A stretch of 64,000 nucleotides of DNA from the NCBI GenBank assembly GCA_021651055.1, contig JAJHOH010000001.1, positions 558,001 through 622,000 on the forward strand. The letters are read 5' to 3'. Of this stretch, positions 25,091 through 34,098 are shown one piece after another. The first letter of the stretch is position 1, and every line of letters begins with the position of its first letter. The position numbers and the translations under genes are program-made. The notes beneath the pieces were generated by a model. It made no database searches. It saw only the letters and a list, made by a program, of their open reading frames with translations, and had not been told where the DNA came from. The DNA comes from Candidatus Manganitrophus morganii. Its GTDB lineage: Bacteria; Nitrospirota; Nitrospiria; SBBL01; Manganitrophaceae.

Positions 25091-27448
25091 ATGAGTCAGC
25101 CGATCCGGTTCGGAAAATATCTTCTCCTCGACAAGATCGGCACCGGCGGCATGGCCGAGCTCTTCCTTGCGAAGCAGACCGGCCTTTCCGGTTTTGAAAA
25201 GTCCGTCGCCATCAAACGGATCTTGCCGCACCTCACTCAAGGCTCCGAGTTCATCGCGATGTTCATCAACGAGGCGAAACTCGCGGCCCTTCTGACCCAC
25301 CAGAATATCGTTCAGATTTACGATCTCGGAAATGTCGATCAGTGTCATTACATCGCGATGGAATATATCATGGGGAAAGACCTTCGCACCGTGATCAATC
25401 ACGGAAAATCGAAGAGCATTCCCCTTTCGATCGGCGATGCGCTTCTGATCGTCAGCAAGATCTGCTCCGCCCTCGATTATGCCCATCGGAAGAAGGATCT
25501 CAACGGAAACGACTTGCACCTGGTCCACCGCGATATCTCCCCGCAGAATATCCTGGTCTCCTACGAAGGGGAGGTCAAGCTGGTCGACTTCGGAATCGCC
25601 AAGGCGGCGATGGGGGGACAGGAGACGAAGACCGGCGTCTTGAAAGGGAAGCTCGCCTATATGTCTCCCGAACAGGCGTGGGGAAAACCGGTCGACGGTC
25701 GGACCGATCTCTTCGCGCTGGGGATCGTTCTCTATGAGGCGGTCACGGGGGAGCGGCTTTTCAGCGGCAACGATGAAATCTCTATTCTGGAGAAGGTCCG
25801 AAAGGCGGAGGTCCCCCCGCCGACGCAACTGAACCCCGCTGTTCCCCCCGAGCTCGAAGCCATTCTTAAAAAGGCGATGGCCAAAGAGCCGGAGGATCGG
25901 TATCAGACCGCCTCGGAGATGGAGATGGCGCTGGAAGATCTGATCACCAAAAAGGGCTACGCTTTCAGCAGCCTCTCCCTTTCTCATTATATGCAGGCCC
26001 TCTTCGCAGCGGAGATTTTAAACGATACCCGGCGATTCCAATTGCTCACCAGTCAGGCGCATCAGACGGCCCCGGTGGAAGATCGCAGCACCGTCGTTCG
26101 TCCCGCACACGCGGCCGCAACCCCCGTCCCCGCCGATCCTGCGGCCGCCGTACGAAAAAGCATCAGCCAGAGCAAGCTCGTTCTTCCGCCGCCGAAAGGA
26201 CGCCGATTATCGCGGTGGGTCTCGGCCACCCTTTTCTTAACCTCTTGGTCGGTCTTCTTATTGCTTCTCTTTCTCTCCGATATCAGCTTTGTCGCCCGGC
26301 TACGATCGAAATTTCCTTTCCTGGAGGAATCGAAGGTCAAGATCGCGGCCTCCCTGGAAGGGACAGGATTGCTCTCTTTTCTGGATCGCTTCAAGGAGGG
26401 AATTTTTCAACTGGTTGAAACGGGAGAGCCGGAGCCTTCCTCCGTCGCCCCCCCTCCGAAAGAGGAAGCGGTTGCCGTGACGCTCGCCCGTCCGGAATCG
26501 GAGGCGGCTTCGCCGGTTCCTCCCGGTGCCACCGACTCGGAGGCCGAAGTGCCGCCGGCGGCTCCCTCTCCTCCGGCGCCGGATATTCCGAGCCTCTATC
26601 GGGAAGCCAAAGAAGATTACAACGCCGGCCGGCTGGATGAAATGGAGCGGAAACTGCGGCAAATTATCGAAACCGACCCGAACGAAGTGCACGCGTATCA
26701 CCTCCTGGGGACGGTCTACCAGGAGAAGAAAGAGCCCGACAGAGCGCTCCGGATCTTTGCCGACGCGGCGGCGCTTTTTCCAAAAGAGGCGATCCTTCAT
26801 TATGATTTGGGGTTCCTCTATTTTAAGAAGGGGGTCGACTCTCTTGCCGCACAAGAGTTAACTTTGGCGATGAAACTTTCCCCCCAGGCCCCGGAGGCGG
26901 AGCGCGCCCAAGAGATCTTACAAAAACTGGGGCAACGGCCGCGGCCGACCGCTTCTCTCCCGAAGAAAGAGATGGAGCCCCCCCGACCGGCCGCCGCGCC
27001 ACCGATCCTTGCCCCGAAGCCGGAAACGCGGGAGGAACCGGGAGAAAAGCCGGCATCGCCGCCGCTTCAGTCGGCGGCCCTTCCCCCCGCCGCCCCCTCT
27101 CTGCTCGACGATCAGGAACTGATCCGGCTGCTTATTTCAAACCTGAAGAGAGGATTTGAAAGTAAAAATACAGAAGGGGTGCTTCAAAGTTACCTCCATC
27201 CACTGCCGGCCTTCCGGCAGAAAGTGGGGCAGTGGTTCCAACGCTTCGATCGGGTTTCGGCCAATTATGAGGTCTATGAGCTCAAGGTCGAAGGGAAAGA
27301 AGCATCGGTCTCGGCCCTCGAAACGATTGTCCTCCAATCGGATAAAGTCGCCGCCCGTCAGGTCGAGAAGGCGCTTGTTTTTTGGAAACTGGAGAAGGTG
27401 GGGGACCGCTGGAAAATCGCCAAGGCCAATGTGGTTGAGAAATATTAA
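25091..27448 (+). CDS. membrane Ser/Thr protein kinase with TPR and NTF2-like tail
   Basis: 785 residues. The N-terminal kinase (about 8-275) has the glycine loop IGTGGMAEL, VAIKRIL lysine, HRDISPQNILV catalytic loop, DFGIAKA and GKLAYMSPEQ. A membrane helix lies at about 380-400 (ATLFLTSWSVFLLLLFLS), then a Pro/Ala-rich linker, then TPR repeats at about 500-610 (NEVHAYHLLGTVYQEKKEPDRALRIF). A second linker leads to a C-terminal SnoaL/NTF2-like domain (about 675-785). The FHA-domain gene lies 11 bp downstream, a likely phosphopeptide-binding partner, and a response regulator follows. Target proteins are unknown. Confidence 0.9.
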   Translation: MSQPIRFGKYLLLDKIGTGGMAELFLAKQTGLSGFEKSVAIKRILPHLTQGSEFIAMFINEAKLAALLTHQNIVQIYDLGNVDQCHYIAMEYIMGKDLRTVINHGKSKSIPLSIGDALLIVSKICSALDYAHRKKDLNGNDLHLVHRDISPQNILVSYEGEVKLVDFGIAKAAMGGQETKTGVLKGKLAYMSPEQAWGKPVDGRTDLFALGIVLYEAVTGERLFSGNDEISILEKVRKAEVPPPTQLNPAVPPELEAILKKAMAKEPEDRYQTASEMEMALEDLITKKGYAFSSLSLSHYMQALFAAEILNDTRRFQLLTSQAHQTAPVEDRSTVVRPAHAAATPVPADPAAAVRKSISQSKLVLPPPKGRRLSRWVSATLFLTSWSVFLLLLFLSDISFVARLRSKFPFLEESKVKIAASLEGTGLLSFLDRFKEGIFQLVETGEPEPSSVAPPPKEEAVAVTLARPESEAASPVPPGATDSEAEVPPAAPSPPAPDIPSLYREAKEDYNAGRLDEMERKLRQIIETDPNEVHAYHLLGTVYQEKKEPDRALRIFADAAALFPKEAILHYDLGFLYFKKGVDSLAAQELTLAMKLSPQAPEAERAQEILQKLGQRPRPTASLPKKEMEPPRPAAAPPILAPKPETREEPGEKPASPPLQSAALPPAAPSLLDDQELIRLLISNLKRGFESKNTEGVLQSYLHPLPAFRQKVGQWFQRFDRVSANYEVYELKVEGKEASVSALETIVLQSDKVAARQVEKALVFWKLEKVGDRWKIAKANVVEKY

Positions 27449-27459
27449 GGGGGGTCGGC

Positions 27460-28017
27460 ATGCAGATCACCTGTGAAAATTGTTTTACCGTTTATGAACT
27501 CCCGCCTGAAAAGAGCGGCCTCGCCGGATGTCCCTATTGCGAGCATATCAACAAGCCGAAGAAGAAGGCCCCCTCCGTTCAGTTCGGAGGGGGCGCCGGC
27601 GGAGAGATGGGGATCGACCCCAGCAAGACGATGCTGAACTACATCGAAGGGGAGCGAAAGAGTGAAGGCTCCGCCGTCCACAAAATGATCGAGGGAAAAG
27701 CCCCCTCCCTCCCCGCGGAAAAATCATGGATCCTCACCATCCTGGAAGGGGACGACAAAGGAAAACGCTTTCTCCTCTCCAAGCCGGTGATCCGGATTGG
27801 ACGAAAAGAGGTGGAGCTGGTGTTGAGGGACCCGGAGGTCTCCCGGCAACAGTGCGTGATTCAAATTTACGGCGAGACGGCGATCCTTCGCGATCTGAAG
27901 AGCGCAAACGGCACCCTGGTCAACGGCTTCATGGTGCAGGAAGAGATCCTGAAGAATAACGATCAAATCCGCGCGGGGAATACCCTCTTTCAAATTTCCC
28001 TCCAACCGAAGAAGTAA
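27460..28017 (+). CDS. FHA-domain protein with N-terminal zinc ribbon
   Basis: 185 residues. A zinc ribbon CENC...CPYC occupies residues 5-27. A linker follows, then an FHA domain (about 95-180) with IRIGRKEVELVLRDPEVSRQQCVIQI and LRDLKSANGTLVNG. FHA domains read phosphothreonine, which suits its position 11 bp behind a Ser/Thr kinase gene. Start ATG 27460 follows AAGGGGGG. The combination of ribbon and FHA is common in kinase-linked bacterial regulators. It acts in the cytoplasm. Confidence 0.9.
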   Translation: MQITCENCFTVYELPPEKSGLAGCPYCEHINKPKKKAPSVQFGGGAGGEMGIDPSKTMLNYIEGERKSEGSAVHKMIEGKAPSLPAEKSWILTILEGDDKGKRFLLSKPVIRIGRKEVELVLRDPEVSRQQCVIQIYGETAILRDLKSANGTLVNGFMVQEEILKNNDQIRAGNTLFQISLQPKK

Positions 28018-28231
28018 AAGAAATTATCGAAGGGAATCGGTTTCCCATGGAAGCCAAATTTCGACCCCCTCCCCGTGACAGTGATCACCCCCCTTCCAGC
28101 GGCCCCCTCATAACACATTGATTTCTTTCCGATGAGAGATCTCATCCAATACGGAATAGAGATTGCATTTACTCTCGGTAGATATCCCTTGGAAGGATCT
28201 CCTTCCAAAGGAAGGTCCCCCAGGAGGCCTG

Positions 28232-28750
28232 ATGGAAAGGCACTTTATCCTCATTGTCGATGATGAACCGAGCATTCGAAGCAGCCTGGCCCGGCTCCTT
28301 CAGAAAGAAGGATATGATACGCTCTTGGCGGAGAGCGCGGAGGATGGGCTTGCTATTCTTGAAAAGAAATCGTTCTCGGCGGTCATTTCCGATTACAGGA
28401 TGCCGGGCCGATCCGGAACCGATTTTCTGACCGAGGTGAAAAGGCGGCATCCGGAGTCGATCCGGATTCTTTTGGCCGGGCAAGCGGAAATTGACGAAGT
28501 GATGCCGGCCGTCGACCGGGGCCTGGTTTCTCATCTGATCGTCAAACCTTGGGACAATGATACTTTAAAAAAGGCGATCGAAAGATGGGGCGAAGAATTC
28601 GAGAAAGCGCACCCCGGCAGGCCCCCGGTCCCGGTGGAAGCATCGGACGAAAAGGAAGAAGGGATGATCCTCATCGACGAACTGGAGACAGCCACGATCC
28701 CGGACGAATTCCTCCAATTCATTTCACCCGCCTCAAAGAAACCTTCCTGA
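28232..28750 (+). CDS. response regulator receiver protein
   Basis: 172 residues from ATG 28232, which AGGAGG precedes. The receiver domain has the acidic pair VDDEPS, the phosphoacceptor Asp in VISDYRMPG, and the Lys in LIVKPWD. The usual Thr/Ser in strand 4 is replaced by Ala (ILLAGQ for ILLTG), which often alters phosphorylation-dependent signalling. The C-terminal 45 residues have no output domain, only an acidic tail. No histidine kinase is adjacent. It may connect to the Ser/Thr kinase pair upstream. Confidence 0.85.
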   Translation: MERHFILIVDDEPSIRSSLARLLQKEGYDTLLAESAEDGLAILEKKSFSAVISDYRMPGRSGTDFLTEVKRRHPESIRILLAGQAEIDEVMPAVDRGLVSHLIVKPWDNDTLKKAIERWGEEFEKAHPGRPPVPVEASDEKEEGMILIDELETATIPDEFLQFISPASKKPS

Positions 28751-28804
28751 CCTTTCACATCAATCCCGCTTGACTTTTCTTTCCGCTTCGATAAAAATCG
28801 ACCT

Positions 28805-29632
28805 ATGTCGATCCCGCCGAATTCTTCCCAAAGCAATACCATCGATTGGAATGAGATGTCGAAGAGCTTCGACCGGTGGCTTCCTTATATCCAGCCGGTC
28901 GCCGAGGTGCTGATCTCTCTGGCCGATCTCTCGGAAGGGGACGAGATCTTAGATGTGGCCGCCGGGACGGGAGAGCCCTCTTTGACGATCGCCCGGCGCT
29001 TCGGATCGGCGGTCCGGATCACCGCCGTCGACGGCGCCGAGGCGATGGTCGCCGTGGCGGAAGAAAAGCGCCGGAAGGAGGGACTTTCGGGGGTCACCTT
29101 CCAACCGATGAAGGCCGAGGCGCTTGCTTTTCCTTCAAACCGGTTCGATCGGGTCATCAGCCGGTTCGGTGTGATGCTCTTCGACGATCCCCTTCAAGGA
29201 CTCAAAGAGATGCGGCGGGTGATGAAGCCGGGGGGAAAGATGGCGATTGCGGTCTGGAGCGAATTCCACCGGATCGAATCGCTCCATCTGATTTGGGAAT
29301 TGATCATGAAGCGTCTTCCCGCCGAAGCGCGTCCTCCCCTCCCCAAGATGGCCGATCTCGGCCCCCCGGGAAAGCTCGAAGCCCTTTTAAAGGCCGCCGG
29401 GTTCGAGCAGTTCGAGATCAAACCACTTCTCTTATCTTATACGTTCGATAATTTTGAAACTTATTGGGCCATCAATACCGAATCGGGAACCCTCCGGGAA
29501 CCGCTCGACCGGTTCAGCGCCGAAGAACAGGAAGAAATCAAGAGAGAGACCTCCAGGCGGACCGCCCCTTTCTTTAAAGACGGGAAAATCATCATGCAAA
29601 ACCAAGCCCTCCTCGCCACCGCCATGGCGTAG
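28805..29632 (+). CDS. class I SAM-dependent methyltransferase (UbiE-like)
   Basis: 275 residues. Motif I is ILDVAAGTGEPSL (about 48-60), followed by ITAVDGAEAMVAVAEEK and FQPMKAEALAFPSNRFDRVISRFGVMLFDDP, with LKEMRRVMKPGGKMAIAVW. The order and spacing are those of the UbiE/Methyltransf_11 group. Substrate unknown. It lies about 55 bp behind the response regulator with its own upstream region, and the C-terminal domain is all helical. Confidence 0.87.
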   Translation: MSIPPNSSQSNTIDWNEMSKSFDRWLPYIQPVAEVLISLADLSEGDEILDVAAGTGEPSLTIARRFGSAVRITAVDGAEAMVAVAEEKRRKEGLSGVTFQPMKAEALAFPSNRFDRVISRFGVMLFDDPLQGLKEMRRVMKPGGKMAIAVWSEFHRIESLHLIWELIMKRLPAEARPPLPKMADLGPPGKLEALLKAAGFEQFEIKPLLLSYTFDNFETYWAINTESGTLREPLDRFSAEEQEEIKRETSRRTAPFFKDGKIIMQNQALLATAMA

Positions 29633-29760
29633 GGGCGACGCATGCGTCGCCCGACAGAAACTCCCCTTGCCCGATCTTCACCGGTCCCTTGCATCGTCCT
29701 CTTTCAGTCCGCTACAATAAGTATCTAAACGAAACCGGTCACCAATCTAAGGAGGGTCCA

Positions 29761-31614
29761 TTGCTGAAGACGATTCCGCCCCGCCCATCTTTCGGTGCAA
29801 CAACCTTGGAAAACGGTTCCGTCGCTTTTCGCGTCTGGGCTCCTTTTGCAAAGGAGATACAGATCAAACTGATCGGACAAAATCTTCCGATCCAGATGAC
29901 AATGAAAGCGGCGGACCGTCACTGCTTCGAAGCGATCGTCCCCAATGTTCCGGCCGGCACCCGTTATTTTTACCATCTCAATGGGGATCGGGATCGCCCC
30001 GATCCCTACTCCCGCTTCCAGCCCGAAGGGGTCCACGGCCCCTCCGAAGTGGTCGATCCGAACGCCTTTGCCTGGTCGGACCAGGGGTGGCGAGGAATCC
30101 CGCTCGAAGATTATATCCTTTACGAACTTCACCCCGGGACCTTTACCCCGGAAGGGACCTTTGATGCAATCATCCCCCATCTGAATTACCTCAAGCAGGA
30201 CCTCGGGGTCACCGCCGTGGAGATCATGCCGGTCGCACAGTTTCCCGGACGCCGAAACTGGGGTTATGACGGCGTCCATCTCTTTGCCCCGCAAAACAGC
30301 TACGGCGGGCCAGACGGGCTGAGGCGGCTGGTCAACGCCTGTCATGCCGCCGGCCTGGCGGTGGTGCTGGATGTGGTCTACAATCACCTCGGACATGAAG
30401 GAAATTACCTCCGAGAGTTCGGCCCCTACTTCACCTCGAAGTACAAGACCCCCTGGGGAGATGCGGTGAATTTCGACGATGCCGGGTCGGACTTCGTCCG
30501 CCGCTACGTGATCGACAATGCGTTGTACTGGATTCGCGAGTATCACATCGACGCCCTCCGCCTCGACGCCATCCACGCCATCTATGATTTTTCGGCCAAA
30601 CACATTCTGCAGGAGATGAAGGAGGCGGCGGACGAGACGGCCCGCGGGCTCGGAAGGCCGGTTTATTTGATCGCCGAAAGCGATCTGAACGACCCCAAAA
30701 TCATCCGCGCGCCGGCGCAGGGAGGTTACGGCCTCGACGCCCAGTGGAGCGACGATTTTCACCATTGCCTCCACACGCTGCTCACTGGAGAGCGGGAAGG
30801 CTACTACCAAGATTTCGGACGGCTTGATCAGATGTCGCAGGCGATCCAAAAGGGATTCGTCATGGCGGGCGTCTATTCTCCCTACCGCGATCGGATTCAT
30901 GGGAGCCCCTCCGACGACCAACCTCCCTCCAAATTCGTCGTCTTCTCTCAAAATCACGATCAGACCGGAAATCGGGTATTGGGAGACCGGCTCTCGACGC
31001 TCATTCCATTTGAAGCGCAAAAACTCGCCGCCGCCGCGGTGCTCCTCGCTCCAAATCTTCCCCTCCTCTTCATGGGGGAAGAGTATGGCGAAACCGCCCC
31101 CTTCCAATATTTCACGCACTACCAAGATCCGGCGCTTGGAGAGGCGGTTCGAAAGGGACGGTGGGAAGAAGCGATCGGATTCGGATGGAAGGGTGAGGTC
31201 CCCGATCCGCAGTCGGAGGAGACGTTTCAGCGGTCCAAGCTCGATCTCTCGCAACGCTTCCAGGAGCCGCACAACCGGCTCTTCGCCTTCTATCAGCGGC
31301 TCATCGCGCTTCGGAAGTCGGCGCCCGATCTTCATACGATAGGGGGATCGGCTTCGGTGAAGGGACACGATCAGGAGGCCTGTCTCACGTTTCAACGGGG
31401 GGACAAACTTTGGATCGTTCTCAGCTTTAATCCAAAGGCCGTTTCTCTTTCGATCTCCCTTCCCGGAGGGACTTGGGAACGGCTCCTCGACAGCCAGGAG
31501 AAACAATTCGGCGGATCGGAAGAGACACTTCTTCCCGCGCGTCTGGAAAAAGATCGCGCGACAAAACTTCGACTCTCTCCTTATCAGGTCGGACTCTTTC
31601 GCCAGAGTGAATAA
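29761..31614 (+). CDS. treZ: malto-oligosyltrehalose trehalohydrolase
   Basis: 617 residues of glycoside hydrolase family 13. It releases trehalose from maltooligosyl-trehalose. TTG 29761 is taken as start because AAGGAGG sits five bases upstream. An N-terminal beta domain (FGATTLENGSVAFRVWAP) precedes the barrel. Catalytic residues are visible: Asp in DALRLDAIHAIYD, Glu in YLIAESDLND, and the transition-state Asp in FSQNHDQTGNRVLGDR. The LPLLFMGEEYGE segment is typical of TreZ. The partner treY is not in this window, which is unusual because the two are normally adjacent. Confidence 0.92.
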   Translation: MLKTIPPRPSFGATTLENGSVAFRVWAPFAKEIQIKLIGQNLPIQMTMKAADRHCFEAIVPNVPAGTRYFYHLNGDRDRPDPYSRFQPEGVHGPSEVVDPNAFAWSDQGWRGIPLEDYILYELHPGTFTPEGTFDAIIPHLNYLKQDLGVTAVEIMPVAQFPGRRNWGYDGVHLFAPQNSYGGPDGLRRLVNACHAAGLAVVLDVVYNHLGHEGNYLREFGPYFTSKYKTPWGDAVNFDDAGSDFVRRYVIDNALYWIREYHIDALRLDAIHAIYDFSAKHILQEMKEAADETARGLGRPVYLIAESDLNDPKIIRAPAQGGYGLDAQWSDDFHHCLHTLLTGEREGYYQDFGRLDQMSQAIQKGFVMAGVYSPYRDRIHGSPSDDQPPSKFVVFSQNHDQTGNRVLGDRLSTLIPFEAQKLAAAAVLLAPNLPLLFMGEEYGETAPFQYFTHYQDPALGEAVRKGRWEEAIGFGWKGEVPDPQSEETFQRSKLDLSQRFQEPHNRLFAFYQRLIALRKSAPDLHTIGGSASVKGHDQEACLTFQRGDKLWIVLSFNPKAVSLSISLPGGTWERLLDSQEKQFGGSEETLLPARLEKDRATKLRLSPYQVGLFRQSE

Positions 31615-31672
31615 CAGACCCATTAATGTAGAAGTCTTGTCAGATCGAGCCTGATTTGATACGATCCGGCGG

Positions 31673-32371
31673 ATGAAAGAGAGAACCGTCGCATTCCTCC
31701 AGGAAGAGGTCATCCGTTGCACCCGCTGCCCCAGGCTGGTGCAATATTGCTCCGAGATCGCACGGACGAAACGAAGAGCTTATCGAGATGAGACGTATTG
31801 GGGAAAGCCGGTTCCCGGATGGGGCGATCCCGATGCGCGGCTGCTGATGATCGGCCTGGCCCCCGCCGCGCACGGCGGCAACAGGACCGGCCGCGTTTTT
31901 ACGGGAGATGCTTCCGGCGATTTTCTCTTTCGCGCCCTTCACAAGGCCGGCTTCGCCAACCAGGCGACATCACTCCACAGGGAGGACGGTCTCCAATTGA
32001 AAGGTGCCTACCTGACCGCGGTCGTCCATTGCGCCCCGCCCGACAACAAACCGCTGCCGACCGAAATCGAAACATGCCGGAGCCACCTTGCGGCCGAGTT
32101 AACGGCGCTATTGAAGGTGAAGGCGGTCTTGGTCTTTGGAAAAATCGCCCTGGACGGATTTCGCGCCGCCCTTCCCGGGGCGCACGGAATCGACCTTCCG
32201 GCGGCATCAATCCCGTTCCAGCATGGGGCCGTTTATGAAATCGGACCTTCCGCGCTCCGTCTCTTCGTTTCCTATCATCCCAGCCGCCAAAACACGCAGA
32301 CCGGCCGTTTGACGGAGCCGATGTTCGACGCGGTCTTCCGAAAGATACGGGCCTTCTTGGACAAGAATTAA
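31673..32371 (+). CDS. uracil-DNA glycosylase, type 5 (UdgB)
   Basis: 232 residues. The N-terminal CTRCPRLVQYC segment supplies iron-sulfur cysteines. Motif A is GLAPAAHGGNRTGRVFTGDASGDFL and the C-terminal motif HPSRQNTQTGRLT completes the active site. The GLAPA opening with Ala rather than Asp or Asn, together with the cluster, identifies the UdgB branch. It repairs deaminated bases. It stands alone, 58 bp behind treZ. Confidence 0.9.
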   Translation: MKERTVAFLQEEVIRCTRCPRLVQYCSEIARTKRRAYRDETYWGKPVPGWGDPDARLLMIGLAPAAHGGNRTGRVFTGDASGDFLFRALHKAGFANQATSLHREDGLQLKGAYLTAVVHCAPPDNKPLPTEIETCRSHLAAELTALLKVKAVLVFGKIALDGFRAALPGAHGIDLPAASIPFQHGAVYEIGPSALRLFVSYHPSRQNTQTGRLTEPMFDAVFRKIRAFLDKN

Positions 32372-32381
32372 CCGGCCGAAT

Positions 32382-32678
32382 TTATTTTTTCTGCGGCTGC
32401 AAGCTTGCAATAAACCGGTCGATCGGAATGGCCGGCATCGTCAAGAGCTTGACCGATCCCCGCCCCCCCAGCTCGACGGAGAGGCGCGCGACCGTCTCGT
32501 TGTCGGGCGCTTCGATAATGTTGACGAAATCATACGGCCCGAGGGTCGCGTACTGGCTCATGATCTTCACCCCCATCCCTTCGATCTCTTTATTGACCTC
32601 TTTGAGCCGGCTTGGATTTTCTTTGAGCGTCTCGCTCCCGTCGTCGGTCAGCGTGCTGAGCATAATATAGGTCGCCAT
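32382..32678 (-). CDS. GYD-domain protein
   Basis: 98 residues reading YIMLSTLTDDGSETLKENPSRLKEVNKEIEGMGVKIMSQYATLGPYDFVNIIEAPDN, the ferredoxin-like GYD fold, with the G-x-Y-D motif as GPYD. These small proteins are widespread and probably bind small ligands; function is unknown. The gene is convergent with the glycosylase, only 10 bp apart. Confidence 0.87.
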   Translation of the reverse strand: MATYIMLSTLTDDGSETLKENPSRLKEVNKEIEGMGVKIMSQYATLGPYDFVNIIEAPDNETVARLSVELGGRGSVKLLTMPAIPIDRFIASLQPQKK

Positions 32679-32789
32679 GGCACCCTCCTCGTTGAAGGAT
32701 CACGTTCAGATATAAACCTCTCAAAGTTTAAATCGATTGAAAATGAAAATGCAAGTAAGCGCAAAAAAGGGGAAAAAGGTCAGGAGGGA

Positions 32790-33248
32790 CTACGTATAGA
32801 TGAGACCGAAGAGCCGCTCCGCCCGTTTACGATCGAGATCGGAGAGGATTTTATATTCTTCCAGCGCCGCCGCCTGATTCTTTAGGCTGATATAGGTAAT
32901 TCCCAAGTTGAAGTGGGCCTCTGGATAATCGGGGCGCAGAGAGATGGCCCGCTTTAACATCTCGACGGCTTCTTGCTTTCTTCCCATCACCCCGTAAAGG
33001 GTGCCGAGATTAAAATAGCCTTCCGCCAGCTCCGGTTTGATCCGGATCAGGTTTCGGAACGCCTCCGCCGCTTCTTCCGGACGGCCTAGGTTGCCGAGAA
33101 CGACGCCGGCATTGTAATAGGCTTCGGCGTAATCGGGCGAAAGCGCGATCGCTTTTCGGAAAGAGGCGAGCGCCCCTTCCTTATCCTTCTTGGATAATTC
33201 GAGACCATGATTAAAATGTTTCTCGGCATCCGGATCTCGTGTTGACAC
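32790..33248 (-). CDS. tetratricopeptide repeat protein
   Basis: 152 residues composed of about four TPR units (34-residue pattern with the A-x-x-x-Y/F-x-N-L-G core): FNHGLELSKKDKEGALASFRKAI, YNAGVVLGNLGRPEEAAEAFR, FNLGTLYGVMGRKQEAVEMLKRA and FNLGITYISLKNQAAALEEYK. GTG 33248 is the only start in frame that keeps the first repeat. There is no signal peptide, so it is a cytoplasmic interaction protein. The next gene in the same direction upstream is the Lys/Ala-rich fusion. Confidence 0.85.
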   Translation of the reverse strand: MSTRDPDAEKHFNHGLELSKKDKEGALASFRKAIALSPDYAEAYYNAGVVLGNLGRPEEAAEAFRNLIRIKPELAEGYFNLGTLYGVMGRKQEAVEMLKRAISLRPDYPEAHFNLGITYISLKNQAAALEEYKILSDLDRKRAERLFGLIYT

Positions 33249-33312
33249 GGCATCGTACCTGCGCGCAGACTCATCGTCCGATCAGTCGATGGAGGATGGA
33301 TCGAAGGGGGCG

Positions 33313-33954
33313 CTAACCCCGATAGATCTGGTCGTGTTCTCTTACGTGATCGCGCACCTTCAACCCGAATATCTGACCGGCTGAAGCTTCTTGAAGCGAT
33401 TGATGATCGAGCTCCATCGATTCAACCGATTGCCGCAGATCGGTGGTATGTCCTTTGATGTGGATGGGGTCACCGACCCGCAACGGCCCTTCGTTCAGTT
33501 GAACGACCGCAACGGAAAGGTGGGAGTAATAATGGGTCACGACGCCGATCGATTGCTCGGCCGGCACCGCCGCGGGCGCGGGGGCGGCCGCTGCGGCGGA
33601 GGGTAAAGGCGCGGCCGTTTCTCTCATTGGGATGACCGGGGCCTGTCGTTTTTCTATCTTCGGGGCGGAGGAGACCTTTGGAGGGGGAGCGGCGGCTTTT
33701 TTGGCGGTGCTCTTTTTTGCCGCCGTTTTTTTGACCGTCGTCTTTTTCGCCGTTGTTTTCTTGGCGGTGCTTTTCTTCGCCGTGCTCTTCTTGGCTGCGA
33801 CCGTTTTCCTCTTTACGGTCGTTTTTGACTTGGCCGTGGTTTTCTTTTTCGGTTTTGCAGCCGTTTTCTTCCGTGTCGTTTTACTGGCCGTCTTTTTGGT
33901 CGCTTTCTTGGCCGTTCTCGTTGCCGCTTTTTTCTTTTTCACTCCCCTCTTCAT
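33313..33954 (-). CDS. Lys/Ala-rich histone-like tail fused to an EF-Tu domain-2-like module
   Basis: 213 residues from ATG 33954, which follows GGGAGGGGG. Residues 2-90 are a highly repetitive K-x-A/T-A-K-K pattern like histone H1 C-terminal tails and likely bind nucleic acid. After a Pro/Ala linker, about 80 residues (IGVVTHYYSHLSVAVVQLNEG, LRVGDPIHIKGHTTDLRQSVESM) match the stand-alone translation-factor-like beta-barrel seen in small elongation-factor-like proteins. A fusion of the two is unusual. Possible role: ribosome- or RNA-linked, or nucleoid structure. This is inference. Confidence 0.75.
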   Translation of the reverse strand: MKRGVKKKKAATRTAKKATKKTASKTTRKKTAAKPKKKTTAKSKTTVKRKTVAAKKSTAKKSTAKKTTAKKTTVKKTAAKKSTAKKAAAPPPKVSSAPKIEKRQAPVIPMRETAAPLPSAAAAAPAPAAVPAEQSIGVVTHYYSHLSVAVVQLNEGPLRVGDPIHIKGHTTDLRQSVESMELDHQSLQEASAGQIFGLKVRDHVREHDQIYRG

Positions 33955-34098
33955 CGATTTGACCCCCTCCCGTGTATTTAGACAGGTAACCGATTGCAAG
34001 CGTGATAAGATCCCGCCTCAAGCATTACAATATTCCCAAAAAGGAGTCAAGTAGTTTTGTTTAGAGCCTTCCCGGCCGTCTCTGTAAACCGCCGCCGA

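Noticed and set aside
25091-25987. long minus-strand frame over the kinase start
   Set aside because: Antisense of the Ser/Thr kinase domain; no motifs.
29725-31722. 665-residue minus-strand frame
   Set aside because: It is the antisense of treZ, whose frame has all catalytic motifs.
33632-34054. hydrophobic Phe/Val-rich plus-strand frame
   Set aside because: Antisense of the Lys/Ala repeat tail.
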